Assembly: GCA_013214945.1 (NCBI GenBank)
Contig: JABSRT010000012.1
Span: 62,001 to 126,000, forward strand
Direction of reading: 5' to 3'
Origin: Gammaproteobacteria bacterium
GTDB taxonomy: Bacteria > Pseudomonadota > Gammaproteobacteria > Enterobacterales > Psychrobiaceae
Length of the DNA stretch: 64,000 nt
Under the pieces are notes generated by a model. It was not told the origin of the DNA. It made no database searches and was given only the letters and a program-made list of their open reading frames with translations. The position numbers and the translations under genes are program-made. This document shows, piece after piece, positions 7,184 through 15,981 of this stretch. Every line of letters begins with the position of its first letter. The stretch's first letter is position 1.

Positions 7184-8566
7184 ATGTCAGGTATTTCATT
7201 TACAGGTATTGGTTCAGGTTTACCGGTCAGCGACATTGTGACTGGTTTAGTTGAAGCTGAAAGAACGCCATTCGAAGCGCGCATGGAAGATAAAAAAGCT
7301 GACTTAACGACCAGTATTTCTGCCATGGGAGCCTTTAAAAGCGCTTTAGATAAGCTGCAAACCTCGATAGAAGAACTTAGTGATCTCGATAGCTTTAAGC
7401 AGAGTACAGCGACAGGCACCGATGAGTTTATTAAGGTGTCTTCTGATTCATCGGCGCAGCTTGGTAAATTTGATATAAAAGTTAATAACTTAGCCCAAGC
7501 ACATAAATCAGTGACCTCGAGTTTCACTGATACAGAAGCAGTGGGTAGTGGCACATTAACCTTCGCAACAGCGGATGCTAGTTCAAGTTTTGATATTGTT
7601 GTAGATCCTACTGATACCTTATCTGATATTCGTAATAAGATTAATGACGCTACTGATAATAGCTCTACTATTGCGACTATAATTACTGAGTCTGATGGCG
7701 CTCAGCGGCTAGTGATGAGCTCAAAAGAAACAGGGATTGATAATGCAATAACAGTATCAGCATCGGGAGCTAGTGGGCGTGTTGCTGATTTTACAACGAC
7801 TAATTTAACCGAACTCACACCAGCTCTTGATGCATCAATAACAGTGGATGGTGCGATCAATCTCACCAGTACTACGAATGAGTTTAAAGATGCTATCCAA
7901 GGTGTAACTATCAACGTATTACAGTCACACGATGTTGATGATAAATCGACGTTAGGTATTGAAGAAAATAATACCCTTGTTGAAGAAAGTCTTGAAGCTT
8001 ATGTGTCAGCATATAACGAATTGAGCAAGCTCGTTACTAAAATGAGCAAAGCTGGCGGCGAGGATGAAGCCTCTGGCGTATTAGCCGGCGATTCGATGCT
8101 GCGCAGTGTTACTTCGAAATTACGAAATTTTTTAAGTTCTTCATACGATACAGTTAATGGAGATACTCTAGCATTAACACAGTTAGGTGTTAGCGCAGAT
8201 AGGTATGGTGTATTGTCGTTTGATAAGACAGAGCTCGCTGACCAACTCAGTGATAATCCGGCGGCTGTCCAGGCCTTTTTTATCGGCAGTGAGACCACTC
8301 CCGGTTTTGCGGCATCGATGAATTCATTTATCAAGAACTACACTGAAAGTAGTGGATTAGTAGACAGCAGAGTTGAAGGATACAATAAGCAAATGACTCG
8401 CCTAAATGATAGTTCTGAAGCGTTTACATTGAAGATGGATAAATACGAAGCTCGACTATTCGCCCAATATAATGCAATGGATGCAATGGTTGCCAATATG
8501 AGCGCAACCGGCAGTTTTGTTATGTCGCAGTTAAATAGCATGCCAGGGGTTGTCTCTAATAACTAA
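7184..8566 (+). CDS. fliD: Flagellar filament cap protein FliD (HAP2)
   Basis: This 460-residue cap sits at the filament tip and folds exported flagellin. The FliD N-terminal domain begins ISFTGIGSGLPVSDIVTGLVEAE (about 3-25). The variable outer domains are in the middle, and the C-terminal FliD domain (about 225-450) ends in a coiled coil. Length is normal for the family. The start follows TTGAGGTGATTC, and it is transcribed with flaG. The fliS/fliT-like chaperone genes normally follow fliD on the same strand, but here they face it with only 32 bases between the stops. Confidence 0.95.
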   Translation: MSGISFTGIGSGLPVSDIVTGLVEAERTPFEARMEDKKADLTTSISAMGAFKSALDKLQTSIEELSDLDSFKQSTATGTDEFIKVSSDSSAQLGKFDIKVNNLAQAHKSVTSSFTDTEAVGSGTLTFATADASSSFDIVVDPTDTLSDIRNKINDATDNSSTIATIITESDGAQRLVMSSKETGIDNAITVSASGASGRVADFTTTNLTELTPALDASITVDGAINLTSTTNEFKDAIQGVTINVLQSHDVDDKSTLGIEENNTLVEESLEAYVSAYNELSKLVTKMSKAGGEDEASGVLAGDSMLRSVTSKLRNFLSSSYDTVNGDTLALTQLGVSADRYGVLSFDKTELADQLSDNPAAVQAFFIGSETTPGFAASMNSFIKNYTESSGLVDSRVEGYNKQMTRLNDSSEAFTLKMDKYEARLFAQYNAMDAMVANMSATGSFVMSQLNSMPGVVSNN

Positions 8567-8598
8567 ATAAGTTCCTAACAAAGCACATGGAAGTATTT

Positions 8599-8928
8599 TT
8601 AGGAGTTATCTTTGATGTATGCTTGAGTCGCCTTTGTTTTACGCTTTTGTTGTATTATCTGTTTACTCATTTTACTCTTCAGCTCACTTGAAATGACTTG
8701 CAGTGCTAGGTCGTCTTTGACTAAATCATTTAATAATGATGAGAACTCTGTTAGCTGCTCTGGTGAGTAAAGTGTAAAAAACTTTCTAGTATCACGATCA
8801 CGTTGGGCGATAAGTTTGCCCGCTTGCTCAAGCGATTTTGTGTTATCAATAGTTATATCAAATGTCACAAATATCGCTTTTATCTGAGCCGAGAGTTCGA
8901 GAAGTTGATGTAATTGAGTTTCTATCAT
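8599..8928 (-). CDS. Small helical protein after fliS, FliT-like candidate
   Basis: This 109-residue, highly charged, all-helical protein is encoded three bases after the fliS stop and so is cotranscribed with it. I see no diagnostic motif. The position (second gene of a fliS unit beside fliD), size and heptad-like pattern fit the FliT-type export chaperones that bind FliD, but that is inferred from context. The C-terminus is Lys-rich (KQIIQQKRKTKATQ). It is convergent with fliD. Confidence 0.6.
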   Translation of the reverse strand: MIETQLHQLLELSAQIKAIFVTFDITIDNTKSLEQAGKLIAQRDRDTRKFFTLYSPEQLTEFSSLLNDLVKDDLALQVISSELKSKMSKQIIQQKRKTKATQAYIKDNS

Positions 8929-8931
8929 TAG

Positions 8932-9336
8932 TTAATTCACAAAGCCGACTTTGTTTCGTTCTTCAGTTGGTATTTGATCCCACGCTGACTTTATTGGCAG
9001 TAGCAGTTGTATCACCTCTTCAAGTTTGTCACTGTCATTGTGGCGGTTTGCTTCAAATAACAAGAAACTTGCGTACTCATAAAGAGCGGCCAGATTATCT
9101 GATATTTCGCCTCCAGTTTTGAAATCTAAAGACTGTTCTAGCACACCGATTAGCATAACGGCTTTGTTTATTAATTCATTACGCTTAGGGATATCATTTT
9201 GGTTTATAGCTCCTTTAGCGGCGGCTACATTGCCTAAAAGTTGACGATAGATGGCAGAAACAAGTTGGTGTGGGTTGTTGTCAGCAGCGCCAGAAATGCT
9301 CGTTTGTTTATATGTTCTTATTGACAACCTAGTCAT
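8932..9336 (-). CDS. fliS: Flagellin export chaperone FliS
   Basis: This is a 134-residue four-helix protein with family features: SIRTYKQTSISGA at the N-terminus, PHQLVSAIYRQLLGNVAAAKGAI near residues 22-44, and the region around GGEISDNLAALYEYASFLLFEAN. FliS binds the disordered C-terminal D0 of flagellin in the cytoplasm and prevents premature polymerisation. It is transcribed away from maf. A possible sigma-54 promoter lies at 9503-9518 on the same strand. Its orientation, opposite to flaG-fliD, is unusual. Confidence 0.92.
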   Translation of the reverse strand: MTRLSIRTYKQTSISGAADNNPHQLVSAIYRQLLGNVAAAKGAINQNDIPKRNELINKAVMLIGVLEQSLDFKTGGEISDNLAALYEYASFLLFEANRHNDSDKLEEVIQLLLPIKSAWDQIPTEERNKVGFVN

Positions 9337-9502
9337 GGTTACACCTAATTTTTGTAATTCTTTGTTTATAATATCCGATTATTTGAAACTTATCAGGCAA
9401 ATTTAAACAAAGATATAAATTTAAAGTTGATAGCATCAACAACGTCATTCCAAGTCCAAAGTGCCCAGTCGCGCTGTCATAAAGTTGACACCATTTTTAC
9501 TA

Positions 9503-9518
9503 TGCGAAAAATGCGCCA
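9503..9518 (-). promoter_or_regulatory. Possible sigma-54 promoter of fliS
   Basis: On the minus strand TGGCGCATTTTTCGCA places GG and GC ten bases apart, as sigma-54 requires. It differs from the consensus at the T before the GC. The leader to fliS would be about 155 bases. Confidence 0.4.
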
Positions 9519-9600
9519 TACTGCAAAAAATAATTAGATTGACTACCACCTTGATTAAACGTCAATTTTTATTGTTATGTTAAAATAATATGTTTCATTA

Positions 9601-9616
9601 TGGAGTAAATTTTGCA
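9601..9616 (+). promoter_or_regulatory. Probable sigma-54 promoter of maf
   Basis: TGGAGTAAATTTTGCA has GG-N10-GC spacing and a TTTTGCA -12 block. The start point would lie about 60 bases before the maf ATG. Confidence 0.5.
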
Positions 9617-9687
9617 TAATGTTAAGTAAAGAACAACCGATGGATTATTGTGTCGGTTTGAGAGATATCTAAATAGGAAACTAATTA

Positions 9688-12168
9688 ATGACTTCTGCTG
9701 AAAATAGTGGTTTTGAACCCGTATTAGCTAACAATTATGGTGATCAATTTTTACATTCAATTAATGGTGATTCATTTTTAAAGCAAAACGCAGGTGAGGT
9801 ATTTAAAAAAAATATAGATAAGTCATTCTGGGATGAAAATACCTATCACGTAGTAATTGGTACCGACTCTGGTTTATTAATTCAATATTTAGTAGAACAA
9901 GGTATTGCAGATAATTCATGTTATTTATTTATCGAGTTACCGCAATACATTGAACTTATTCGTCCTGAGTTACCTCCTGAGTGGCAAAATGTTCTGAAGT
10001 TTTGTACCCCACAGCAATGGGCCGAACAATTCGATCGTGATGCTATTACGCCATATCTCTATAATAGTCGGGTCAAGATTCATCGTTCGCTATCGACTAT
10101 CGAGGTCCACAACCCCGCTTACCATCAGGCTAGGATTGAGATTGAGTATGCCTATGATGATCTTATTTTTCAGATTCGACGTCTGTTTGGTAACTCATTG
10201 TTTATTGAACGCCAAATAACCAACTCTGTTGATAACATGTATAGTTCAGCATTGCTTAATGGCCACTTTAGCGCTAAAACTTGTGTCATTTTGGGCGGCG
10301 GACCATCTCTTGACTTACATCTTGAATGGATCAAACGCAATAGACAAAACTTGACTATTATTGCAGTGGCCCGAATTTCGAAGAAACTGCTTAGTGAAGC
10401 ACTGATCCCTGATATTGTGGTATCAGTTGACCCGACATTATTAAGTTACGATAACAGTAAAGAGATGTTGGATTTCCCGCCTAGCACTTTATTAATTAAC
10501 TCAAGCCATATTGTGCCATCACTTTTGAGCCAGTGGCGTGGAAAGTCAGTATTTTCAGATGCACTACTGCCATGGGACACTAAATTAAACCCAGAGTTAG
10601 GTGCCAGTGGTGGTCCTAATGTAGTGAACTTTGGTCTCGTAGTCGCAGCTGCTATGGGTTTTAAAAATATCTTATTAACGGGTGCTGATTTATGCTTTAA
10701 CCTCGATGGTGCTTCCCATACGCAAGGAAGCTTTGAAGCTAATAAAGGCGTTGATATCTCTCATCAGGGATTATGGGTTGATACATATTCAGGAAAGAAG
10801 GCTGAAACGACCGCGCCTTTTGCGATGGCGACTAAAATATTAGGAGTGCAAGCTCAATTTGCTAAGCAAAAGAATTGTCAGGTGTTTAACCTCTCATTTG
10901 ATGCGGCCATTGTCGATAACATCGACTTTATTGCGATTAATGACGTTCAGCTAACCGATGAAGGTCAAACAACGCAACAATTGATCGATCGATTAGTCCC
11001 CAGTTATAGCCAACCCAATCACCGTGAACATCTGTTAGCACTCGAGCATGAATTCAAGCGTGTCTCAACTGACTTAGCTACGATTAAAAAATTGGCCAAT
11101 GAAGCAATAACAATTAATCAAAAGATGTGTGCTCCACAGTCAAGTAAGAAGGTTCAGGGCGACAACAAAATAAAGCTTGATAAGATAGAAAATAAATTGG
11201 TCAATAAATACGGTTATTTATCTGCTTTAATAAAAAAAATAGCCATTGGTGAATTTGTTAAAACTCTAGATAAGCAGGCTAATGAAAGTTTATCTAATAG
11301 CGAAATAGAACAAGCGGGGCGGTTGTATTATCAGGCATATATAAAAGGGGCTGAGCAGTTATTACAGTTCATTGTTAACGCAGGCAAACGGCTCGATATT
11401 CGGCTTGCTGCTGAGCAACCGTCGGTTGATCTTGAATTAATCAATGATTACTGGCGAGCGCAACATGAGTTTGGTTGTTTAGCGCGTTGGGCGGATAAAC
11501 ATGCTGCCGCACCAGAACGAACGAGCGAAGCTTGCAACAAGCTACTTGAAGATAACTCTAGGTCACTACAATTACACCATCAAGCGATTGAGAAGAAATA
11601 TGCGCAACAAACGACTTCGTTAGCTAAAGTTCCTTACAAAATAAGATGTTTATTTTTTGAAATGAATGAGCAAGGTTTGGCATTAATTATTAATCAGTTA
11701 ACAAAGCACAAAAAGCAGAAGCAAGATGATGCCGTTACAGCGAGTTTGTTAGCTATGGCTCAGGCCTATCAATATTTATTTGACGATAAATTGGCGGCGG
11801 CTTTAACTGCATTTGAACAAGTTGCGGAGCAAGATTTACACGACGTTGATTATAAACATATGGCGTCAATTTGTATTTCACTTGAACAATACGAGCACGC
11901 CGAGGCTCTGCTGGAAAAATTAAGTGACCTTATAAGCATCCACTTACCACTATATGCCAGTATTTTAAAAGTTAATAATAAACAAGATCAGGCAATTGAT
12001 GCTTATTCGCGCTACTTAGAAATTCATAATCGCGATACTAAGGTGTGGTTAGAGTTGGCGCAATTGTTCACTGATATCTCGAGTCCTGAATCGGCGAAAA
12101 TGGCTTACGAGTTTGTTTTACAATTGGAACCGGGAAACAAAACAGCCTTGCATTGGTTAGCACAGTAG
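9688..12168 (+). CDS. maf: Maf motility accessory factor (flagellin nonulosonic acid transferase)
   Basis: This is an 826-residue protein of the Maf/DUF115 family, which transfers pseudaminic or legionaminic acid from its CMP form onto Ser/Thr of flagellin in the cytoplasm before export. The catalytic core has CVILGGGPSLD near residues 198-208, ELGASGGPNVVNF near 301-313 and a TGADLCF...SHTQGS block near 331-347. The last 150 residues look like tetratricopeptide repeats (KVWLELAQLF, YEFVLQLEPGNKTALHWLAQ). Large size is usual for this family. It faces the Leg biosynthesis operon that would make its donor, and a probable sigma-54 site precedes it, so it should be expressed with the flagellar hierarchy. 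Family is clear; the exact sugar is inferred from the neighbours. Confidence 0.88.
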   Translation: MTSAENSGFEPVLANNYGDQFLHSINGDSFLKQNAGEVFKKNIDKSFWDENTYHVVIGTDSGLLIQYLVEQGIADNSCYLFIELPQYIELIRPELPPEWQNVLKFCTPQQWAEQFDRDAITPYLYNSRVKIHRSLSTIEVHNPAYHQARIEIEYAYDDLIFQIRRLFGNSLFIERQITNSVDNMYSSALLNGHFSAKTCVILGGGPSLDLHLEWIKRNRQNLTIIAVARISKKLLSEALIPDIVVSVDPTLLSYDNSKEMLDFPPSTLLINSSHIVPSLLSQWRGKSVFSDALLPWDTKLNPELGASGGPNVVNFGLVVAAAMGFKNILLTGADLCFNLDGASHTQGSFEANKGVDISHQGLWVDTYSGKKAETTAPFAMATKILGVQAQFAKQKNCQVFNLSFDAAIVDNIDFIAINDVQLTDEGQTTQQLIDRLVPSYSQPNHREHLLALEHEFKRVSTDLATIKKLANEAITINQKMCAPQSSKKVQGDNKIKLDKIENKLVNKYGYLSALIKKIAIGEFVKTLDKQANESLSNSEIEQAGRLYYQAYIKGAEQLLQFIVNAGKRLDIRLAAEQPSVDLELINDYWRAQHEFGCLARWADKHAAAPERTSEACNKLLEDNSRSLQLHHQAIEKKYAQQTTSLAKVPYKIRCLFFEMNEQGLALIINQLTKHKKQKQDDAVTASLLAMAQAYQYLFDDKLAAALTAFEQVAEQDLHDVDYKHMASICISLEQYEHAEALLEKLSDLISIHLPLYASILKVNNKQDQAIDAYSRYLEIHNRDTKVWLELAQLFTDISSPESAKMAYEFVLQLEPGNKTALHWLAQ

Positions 12169-12184
12169 CCAACTATTGAGCGTT

Positions 12185-12225
12185 TATAACGCACCAGTCC
12201 AAATCAATTGGTCTGGTGCGTTATA
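12185..12225. terminator. Bidirectional terminator between maf and legF
   Basis: ATAACGCACCAG and CTGGTGCGTTAT form a perfect 12-bp stem, extended inside by CCAA/TTGG. It sits in the 62-base gap between two convergent genes, so it can serve both strands. Confidence 0.8.
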
Positions 12226-12230
12226 TTACT

Positions 12231-12998
12231 TTAGCTAGCTAACTCTGCTGTTAGACGTTCTGAAAGCAACAGTTCGGCCAGTTTGAAATCGATAGCGCTA
12301 TCGATATCAATTGAGTGTTGCTGAGCCATAGTGTAGGCAAATACCCGCTCTGTTAAGAAGAAGTTTTTTTGTTCGCGTAGGGCCGAAACATTGGCAATAT
12401 AAATTGCGCCGTTGAGGCGGTAGTAAGTAGGTAAATCTTGGCTGCGAGTATTATTTTCCGACCCACCCACTAAAAAATTAGTCATGTCGCCATGATGATC
12501 TAAAGTATTGGTCCATAACGGCGAGTGTTCACATTCGCAGACACTGATTATCGCAGCAGCTTGTTGCTCGTTTAGTTGATTTATTGCTTGGCTAATATCT
12601 TGTGTGGTTCTTAACGGCGAGGTGGGTTGCAGCAAGATTACATAATCAAATTCTTGTCCGTTATTTTCCAAGTAGGTCAGCGCATGCAATACTACGTCGA
12701 TACTGGCGACGGTATCTCCTGCCAAGTCGGCTGGGCGAATAAAGGGAGCGTCAGCGCCCATTGATTTTGCTAGGGCCGCCGTGTCTTGGCAGTCGGTGCT
12801 TACTAATGTTTTACTTATCGAAGAACATTGTAAAGCCGCTTCAATGCTCCACTCAATTAAGGGCTTACCGCACAGGTCTTTGGTGTTTTTACCTGGCAAC
12901 CGTTTACTGCCAGCACGTGCTGGAATAATAGCGATAATGCGTTTTTGTGGGAGAACAATCGATGCTTCGAACCCAATACTTTCCTCTTTATTTTGCAT
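12231..12998 (-). CDS. legF: CMP-legionaminate (acylneuraminate) cytidylyltransferase
   Basis: This 255-residue enzyme (from the chosen start) activates the nonulosonic acid with CTP to give CMP-Leg, the Maf donor. The signature IIPARAGSKRLPGKN is at about 24-38, and the CMP-sugar fold continues through LLQPTSPLRTTQDI. The ATG at 12998 has a good GGTGG seven bases before it and overlaps the end of ptmE by 11 bases. An ATG at 13019 is also possible. It is the last gene of the operon. The other members point to legionaminate rather than Neu5Ac, but sequence alone does not prove substrate. Confidence 0.88.
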   Translation of the reverse strand: MQNKEESIGFEASIVLPQKRIIAIIPARAGSKRLPGKNTKDLCGKPLIEWSIEAALQCSSISKTLVSTDCQDTAALAKSMGADAPFIRPADLAGDTVASIDVVLHALTYLENNGQEFDYVILLQPTSPLRTTQDISQAINQLNEQQAAAIISVCECEHSPLWTNTLDHHGDMTNFLVGGSENNTRSQDLPTYYRLNGAIYIANVSALREQKNFFLTERVFAYTMAQQHSIDIDSAIDFKLAELLLSERLTAELAS

Positions 12999-14049
12999 AG
13001 TTACCACCGTGTGAGACATCTTTTTGTGCCTGATAAAAATCAACCATTTTTCCGATATCTAACCAATACTCATGTACCGGAAACATCGCAATATATTGTT
13101 GTTTTTGCAAATATTGTTCAATTAAATCGGTCATGTCAACATGCTGGTTTTTAGTCACGGCGTTGACCATGGTTTTACTGACAATATAGACCCCGGCATT
13201 AATGAAATATTTATGGGTTGGCTTTTCAATTAAACTGGTGATGCGGGTACCGTCAGCTTCAACAACGCCATAAGGCACGGTATATTGGTCTTCACGGACA
13301 CACATAGTACACAGCGGTTGGAGTTTATTGTGATAACTGAGCAGTTGCTCGAAGTTAATTTTAGTTAACACATCACCATTCATCATAATAATCGGTAAGT
13401 CTGGAAGGCTTGGGGGCAACAGCCCTAAGCTGCCTGCGGTGCCCAAAGGGGTATCTTCATGAATATAATGGATATCTACCCCCCATTTAGATCCATCACC
13501 AAAATGCTCAACAATAGTTTCAGGCAAGTAATGGGTTGAAATATAAAACTGGTGAAAGCCTGAGCTTATAAAGTTTTCAATAATAGTTTCTAAAATTGGT
13601 TTTTCACCGAGTTTTAACAGGGGTTTTGGGCAATTGTTGGTTAGCGGGCGCAAACGAGTACCAAAACCGCCAGCCATTAGCACCACTGGATTATCGTATC
13701 TTGGACGCTCAATAATTTGCTGTAAGGTCTCTAAGCCTACGACGACCTCATCAGCGAGCAAGGGAATGGCCAGTAGGCCTTTGCTATTCATCATGTGCAA
13801 TAGTTTGGCTCGAGAATCATCAACTTGAGCGACTTGAGGTTTGTTGTTCATTACCTGTTCAATTGGGCACGACATTTTTTTGTGACTGATTAAGGCTCGG
13901 CGTATATCTCCGTCAGTCACGATGCCAAGTAGTCTGTTATTATCGTCAACAACTAAGGCCAGTTTCAAGGAGCCTTTATCAATGACTCTAATGGTTTGTT
14001 CCATGGATGTCGAAGGTGCAATTAAAATGTCTTGCCAATTAGGTTGCAT
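12988..14049 (-). CDS. ptmE: Sugar-1-phosphate nucleotidyltransferase with CBS pair (PtmE-like)
   Basis: This is a 353-residue protein. Two CBS domains come first (about 1-115, with GIVTDGDIRRAL at 42-53), then an NTP-transferase domain from about 121 with LMAGGFGTRLRPL, the nucleotide-binding G-x-G-T-R-L loop, and PKPLL. In Campylobacter, PtmE with this architecture is a glucosamine-1-phosphate guanylyltransferase that starts the GDP-linked legionaminate route; I infer the same here. The ATG at 14049 is chosen because AGGA lies eight bases upstream; a longer frame starts at 14067. 191 bases separate it from legH, wider than elsewhere in the operon. Confidence 0.82.
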   Translation of the reverse strand: MQPNWQDILIAPSTSMEQTIRVIDKGSLKLALVVDDNNRLLGIVTDGDIRRALISHKKMSCPIEQVMNNKPQVAQVDDSRAKLLHMMNSKGLLAIPLLADEVVVGLETLQQIIERPRYDNPVVLMAGGFGTRLRPLTNNCPKPLLKLGEKPILETIIENFISSGFHQFYISTHYLPETIVEHFGDGSKWGVDIHYIHEDTPLGTAGSLGLLPPSLPDLPIIMMNGDVLTKINFEQLLSYHNKLQPLCTMCVREDQYTVPYGVVEADGTRITSLIEKPTHKYFINAGVYIVSKTMVNAVTKNQHVDMTDLIEQYLQKQQYIAMFPVHEYWLDIGKMVDFYQAQKDVSHGGNYAK

Positions 14050-14240
14050 ATAAAATCCTAGGATCATGGATCTTGGGTTATTAATGAATGTGTAATCCGA
14101 CGTTAACTGCCGGCGGATATAATGAGTGAGCTCCTCAATGCCAACCTGTTAATGCTAAGATATAGGTTGGATGAGTCAGTCTTATTTAATTTATTCTAAT
14201 CTTCTCTTAAAAACAGCAGTTTGCCAAGCAATTGGCTCGA

Positions 14241-14897
14241 TTAGTTCACCCGCTTGATGAAAGATTGTGCGGGATATATTATCTCGTTATTAGCGATGTC
14301 TTTGGTGACTGTCGCACCTGCACCAATCACCGCATTCTCTCCGATGTTAAGTGACTGTATGATGTTGGCACCAGTCCCGATATGGACTTGATGTTGGGTA
14401 ACGACGCCACCACTTAAAGTCGCTCTGGGTGCTAGGTGATTGTGCTGACCAATGTGACAGTGATGTTCGACAATAGCACCGGAATTGATGATGCTATTTG
14501 TGCCGATCCTCGCTCCACAATTAACGATTGCCCCTGGTAAAATTTGTACACCTTCTGCTAGTTCTGCATAACGAGAGACCGTAGCGCTGTTACTAACCAC
14601 GGTTAAGAAGTCAAAACCCGCGACTTTAAATTTCTGATACAAGTCACGACGCAGTAATGAAGATCCGGGTATCGAGCCGATGCCATTAACTAGGATGACC
14701 TTAGTGGGATCGTAAGATAATACGTGCTCATCCTGCTCGAGCCATGTTAACGGTGAAAAAATTGGTTCATTAAGGTTTTGAGACGGCGCAACGTAAGCGA
14801 TAATTTCATAGTTTAGCTGTAGCAAAACATCAATGAGTACCGCAGCGTGGCCCCCACCGCCAAGCACTATTATCGGCATTGAAACGGGCTTATTCAT
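14241..14897 (-). CDS. legH: Sugar N-acetyltransferase, NeuD/PglD-like (LegH)
   Basis: This is a 218-residue acetyltransferase. The N-terminal NAD-like sugar-binding domain has IVLGGGGHAAVLID at 10-23. The C-terminal left-handed beta-helix runs from about 100 to 210 with hexapeptide repeats, and the likely catalytic His is in VEHHCHIG (H145). In the Leg route LegH acetylates the 4-amino group of the UDP- or GDP-linked amino sugar. It overlaps the end of legI by eight bases, so translation is probably coupled. Confidence 0.85.
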   Translation of the reverse strand: MNKPVSMPIIVLGGGGHAAVLIDVLLQLNYEIIAYVAPSQNLNEPIFSPLTWLEQDEHVLSYDPTKVILVNGIGSIPGSSLLRRDLYQKFKVAGFDFLTVVSNSATVSRYAELAEGVQILPGAIVNCGARIGTNSIINSGAIVEHHCHIGQHNHLAPRATLSGGVVTQHQVHIGTGANIIQSLNIGENAVIGAGATVTKDIANNEIIYPAQSFIKRVN

Positions 14898-15969
14898 TGA
14901 TCAGTTCGCCAGGTTGATATGCTTTGGTCGCTGTTGTGCCAAGATAATGCCAATATTGGGTTGGACAAATACCGTGGCCGGGGCGTTTTATGTCAAGGTT
15001 AGCTGAGGTTAGTGGTTGGCCTTTGCTAATGGTTACTTTGGCAACCAAGCTTTTGCGAGCAACAGATTTATTTTCTATTTCGCATTGACTCGCAACCTTG
15101 ATATGGCTACCACATGCAAGCTCAACATTACGGATAGCGCTTACCATTGCTGTCAGCTCTGCTGGTATTAACGATGCTTGATGATCAGGCCCTGGCAATG
15201 TTTTATCCAAGGTAAAGTGTTTTTCAATGATACAAGCGCCTTGTGCGACTGCGGCAATAGGCACGACAATACCTTGACTATGATCTGAATAACCAACGGC
15301 TAAGTTAAAGTGACTAGCCATAGTGCTCATGGCATTAAGGTTAATTTGCTCAAATGGTGCTGGATATTGGGTGGTGCAATGCAATAAGGTGACCTTTTCA
15401 CGTAAGGCCGCTTGTCCTAGATCGCTGTGATAAGCTTGCTTAAATGCAGTATGTGATGGCGGCACATCGGGCGCGGCCGTATAACCAAAAGCAATCACAG
15501 CTAAGGCCTGTTCAATCTCGGCGAGGTTAGACATCCCAGTTGATAAAATCAGCTGACATTGGGTTCTGGCATGGGCCAGAATAAATGGCGAGTTAGTGAT
15601 TTCTCCTGATGCGATCTTTAATAAGGTCAAACCTAAATCGTTGACTAAAAAATCCAAACTGTCGTGATCAAAGGCTGAAGAAAGAAACATAATTCCTTGC
15701 TGCTTAGCGTATTTCATGAGCTTATGGTGAGCCTCAAAAGGCAGCTCAAGTTTAGCCAACATGTCCATTTGCGATTCATCAATCGGATCATTCTCCTGCT
15801 GGTAGCGCGCTTTAGATGCTTGCGCAGTTACCAGATTTTTGGCCTTGAAAGTTTGAAATTTAACCGCGTCGGCACCAGCAGCTACTGCCGCATCAATTAG
15901 CTTGAATGCTAAAGTTTCATCGCCGTTATGATTAACCCCGGCCTCTGCAATAATAAATGTGGCTGTCAT
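14890..15969 (-). CDS. legI: Legionaminate / N-acetylneuraminate synthase (NeuB family)
   Basis: This 359-residue enzyme condenses the 6-deoxy-ManNAc-type sugar released by LegG with phosphoenolpyruvate. A TIM barrel covers 1-280 (IIAEAGVNHNGDETLA at 6-21, VKFQTF, GYSDH, EKHFTLDK). A C-terminal antifreeze-like SAF domain (about 295-350) includes ARKSLVAKV and IKRPGHGI. Length is typical. It is twelve bases after legG and overlaps legH. Confidence 0.92.
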   Translation of the reverse strand: MTATFIIAEAGVNHNGDETLAFKLIDAAVAAGADAVKFQTFKAKNLVTAQASKARYQQENDPIDESQMDMLAKLELPFEAHHKLMKYAKQQGIMFLSSAFDHDSLDFLVNDLGLTLLKIASGEITNSPFILAHARTQCQLILSTGMSNLAEIEQALAVIAFGYTAAPDVPPSHTAFKQAYHSDLGQAALREKVTLLHCTTQYPAPFEQINLNAMSTMASHFNLAVGYSDHSQGIVVPIAAVAQGACIIEKHFTLDKTLPGPDHQASLIPAELTAMVSAIRNVELACGSHIKVASQCEIENKSVARKSLVAKVTISKGQPLTSANLDIKRPGHGICPTQYWHYLGTTATKAYQPGELINE

Positions 15970-15981
15970 GGTTGTTTAGTC

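Larger units (their letters stand above)
9337..9687. other. Divergent promoter region fliS / maf
   Basis: No open frame of note. It contains one sigma-54-like site on each strand (9503-9518 minus, 9601-9616 plus), which would make fliS and maf part of the same flagellar class. Confidence 0.5.

Noticed and set aside
7075-7554. 159-residue minus-strand frame across flaG/fliD
   Set aside because: Shadow of two certain plus-strand genes, with no family features.
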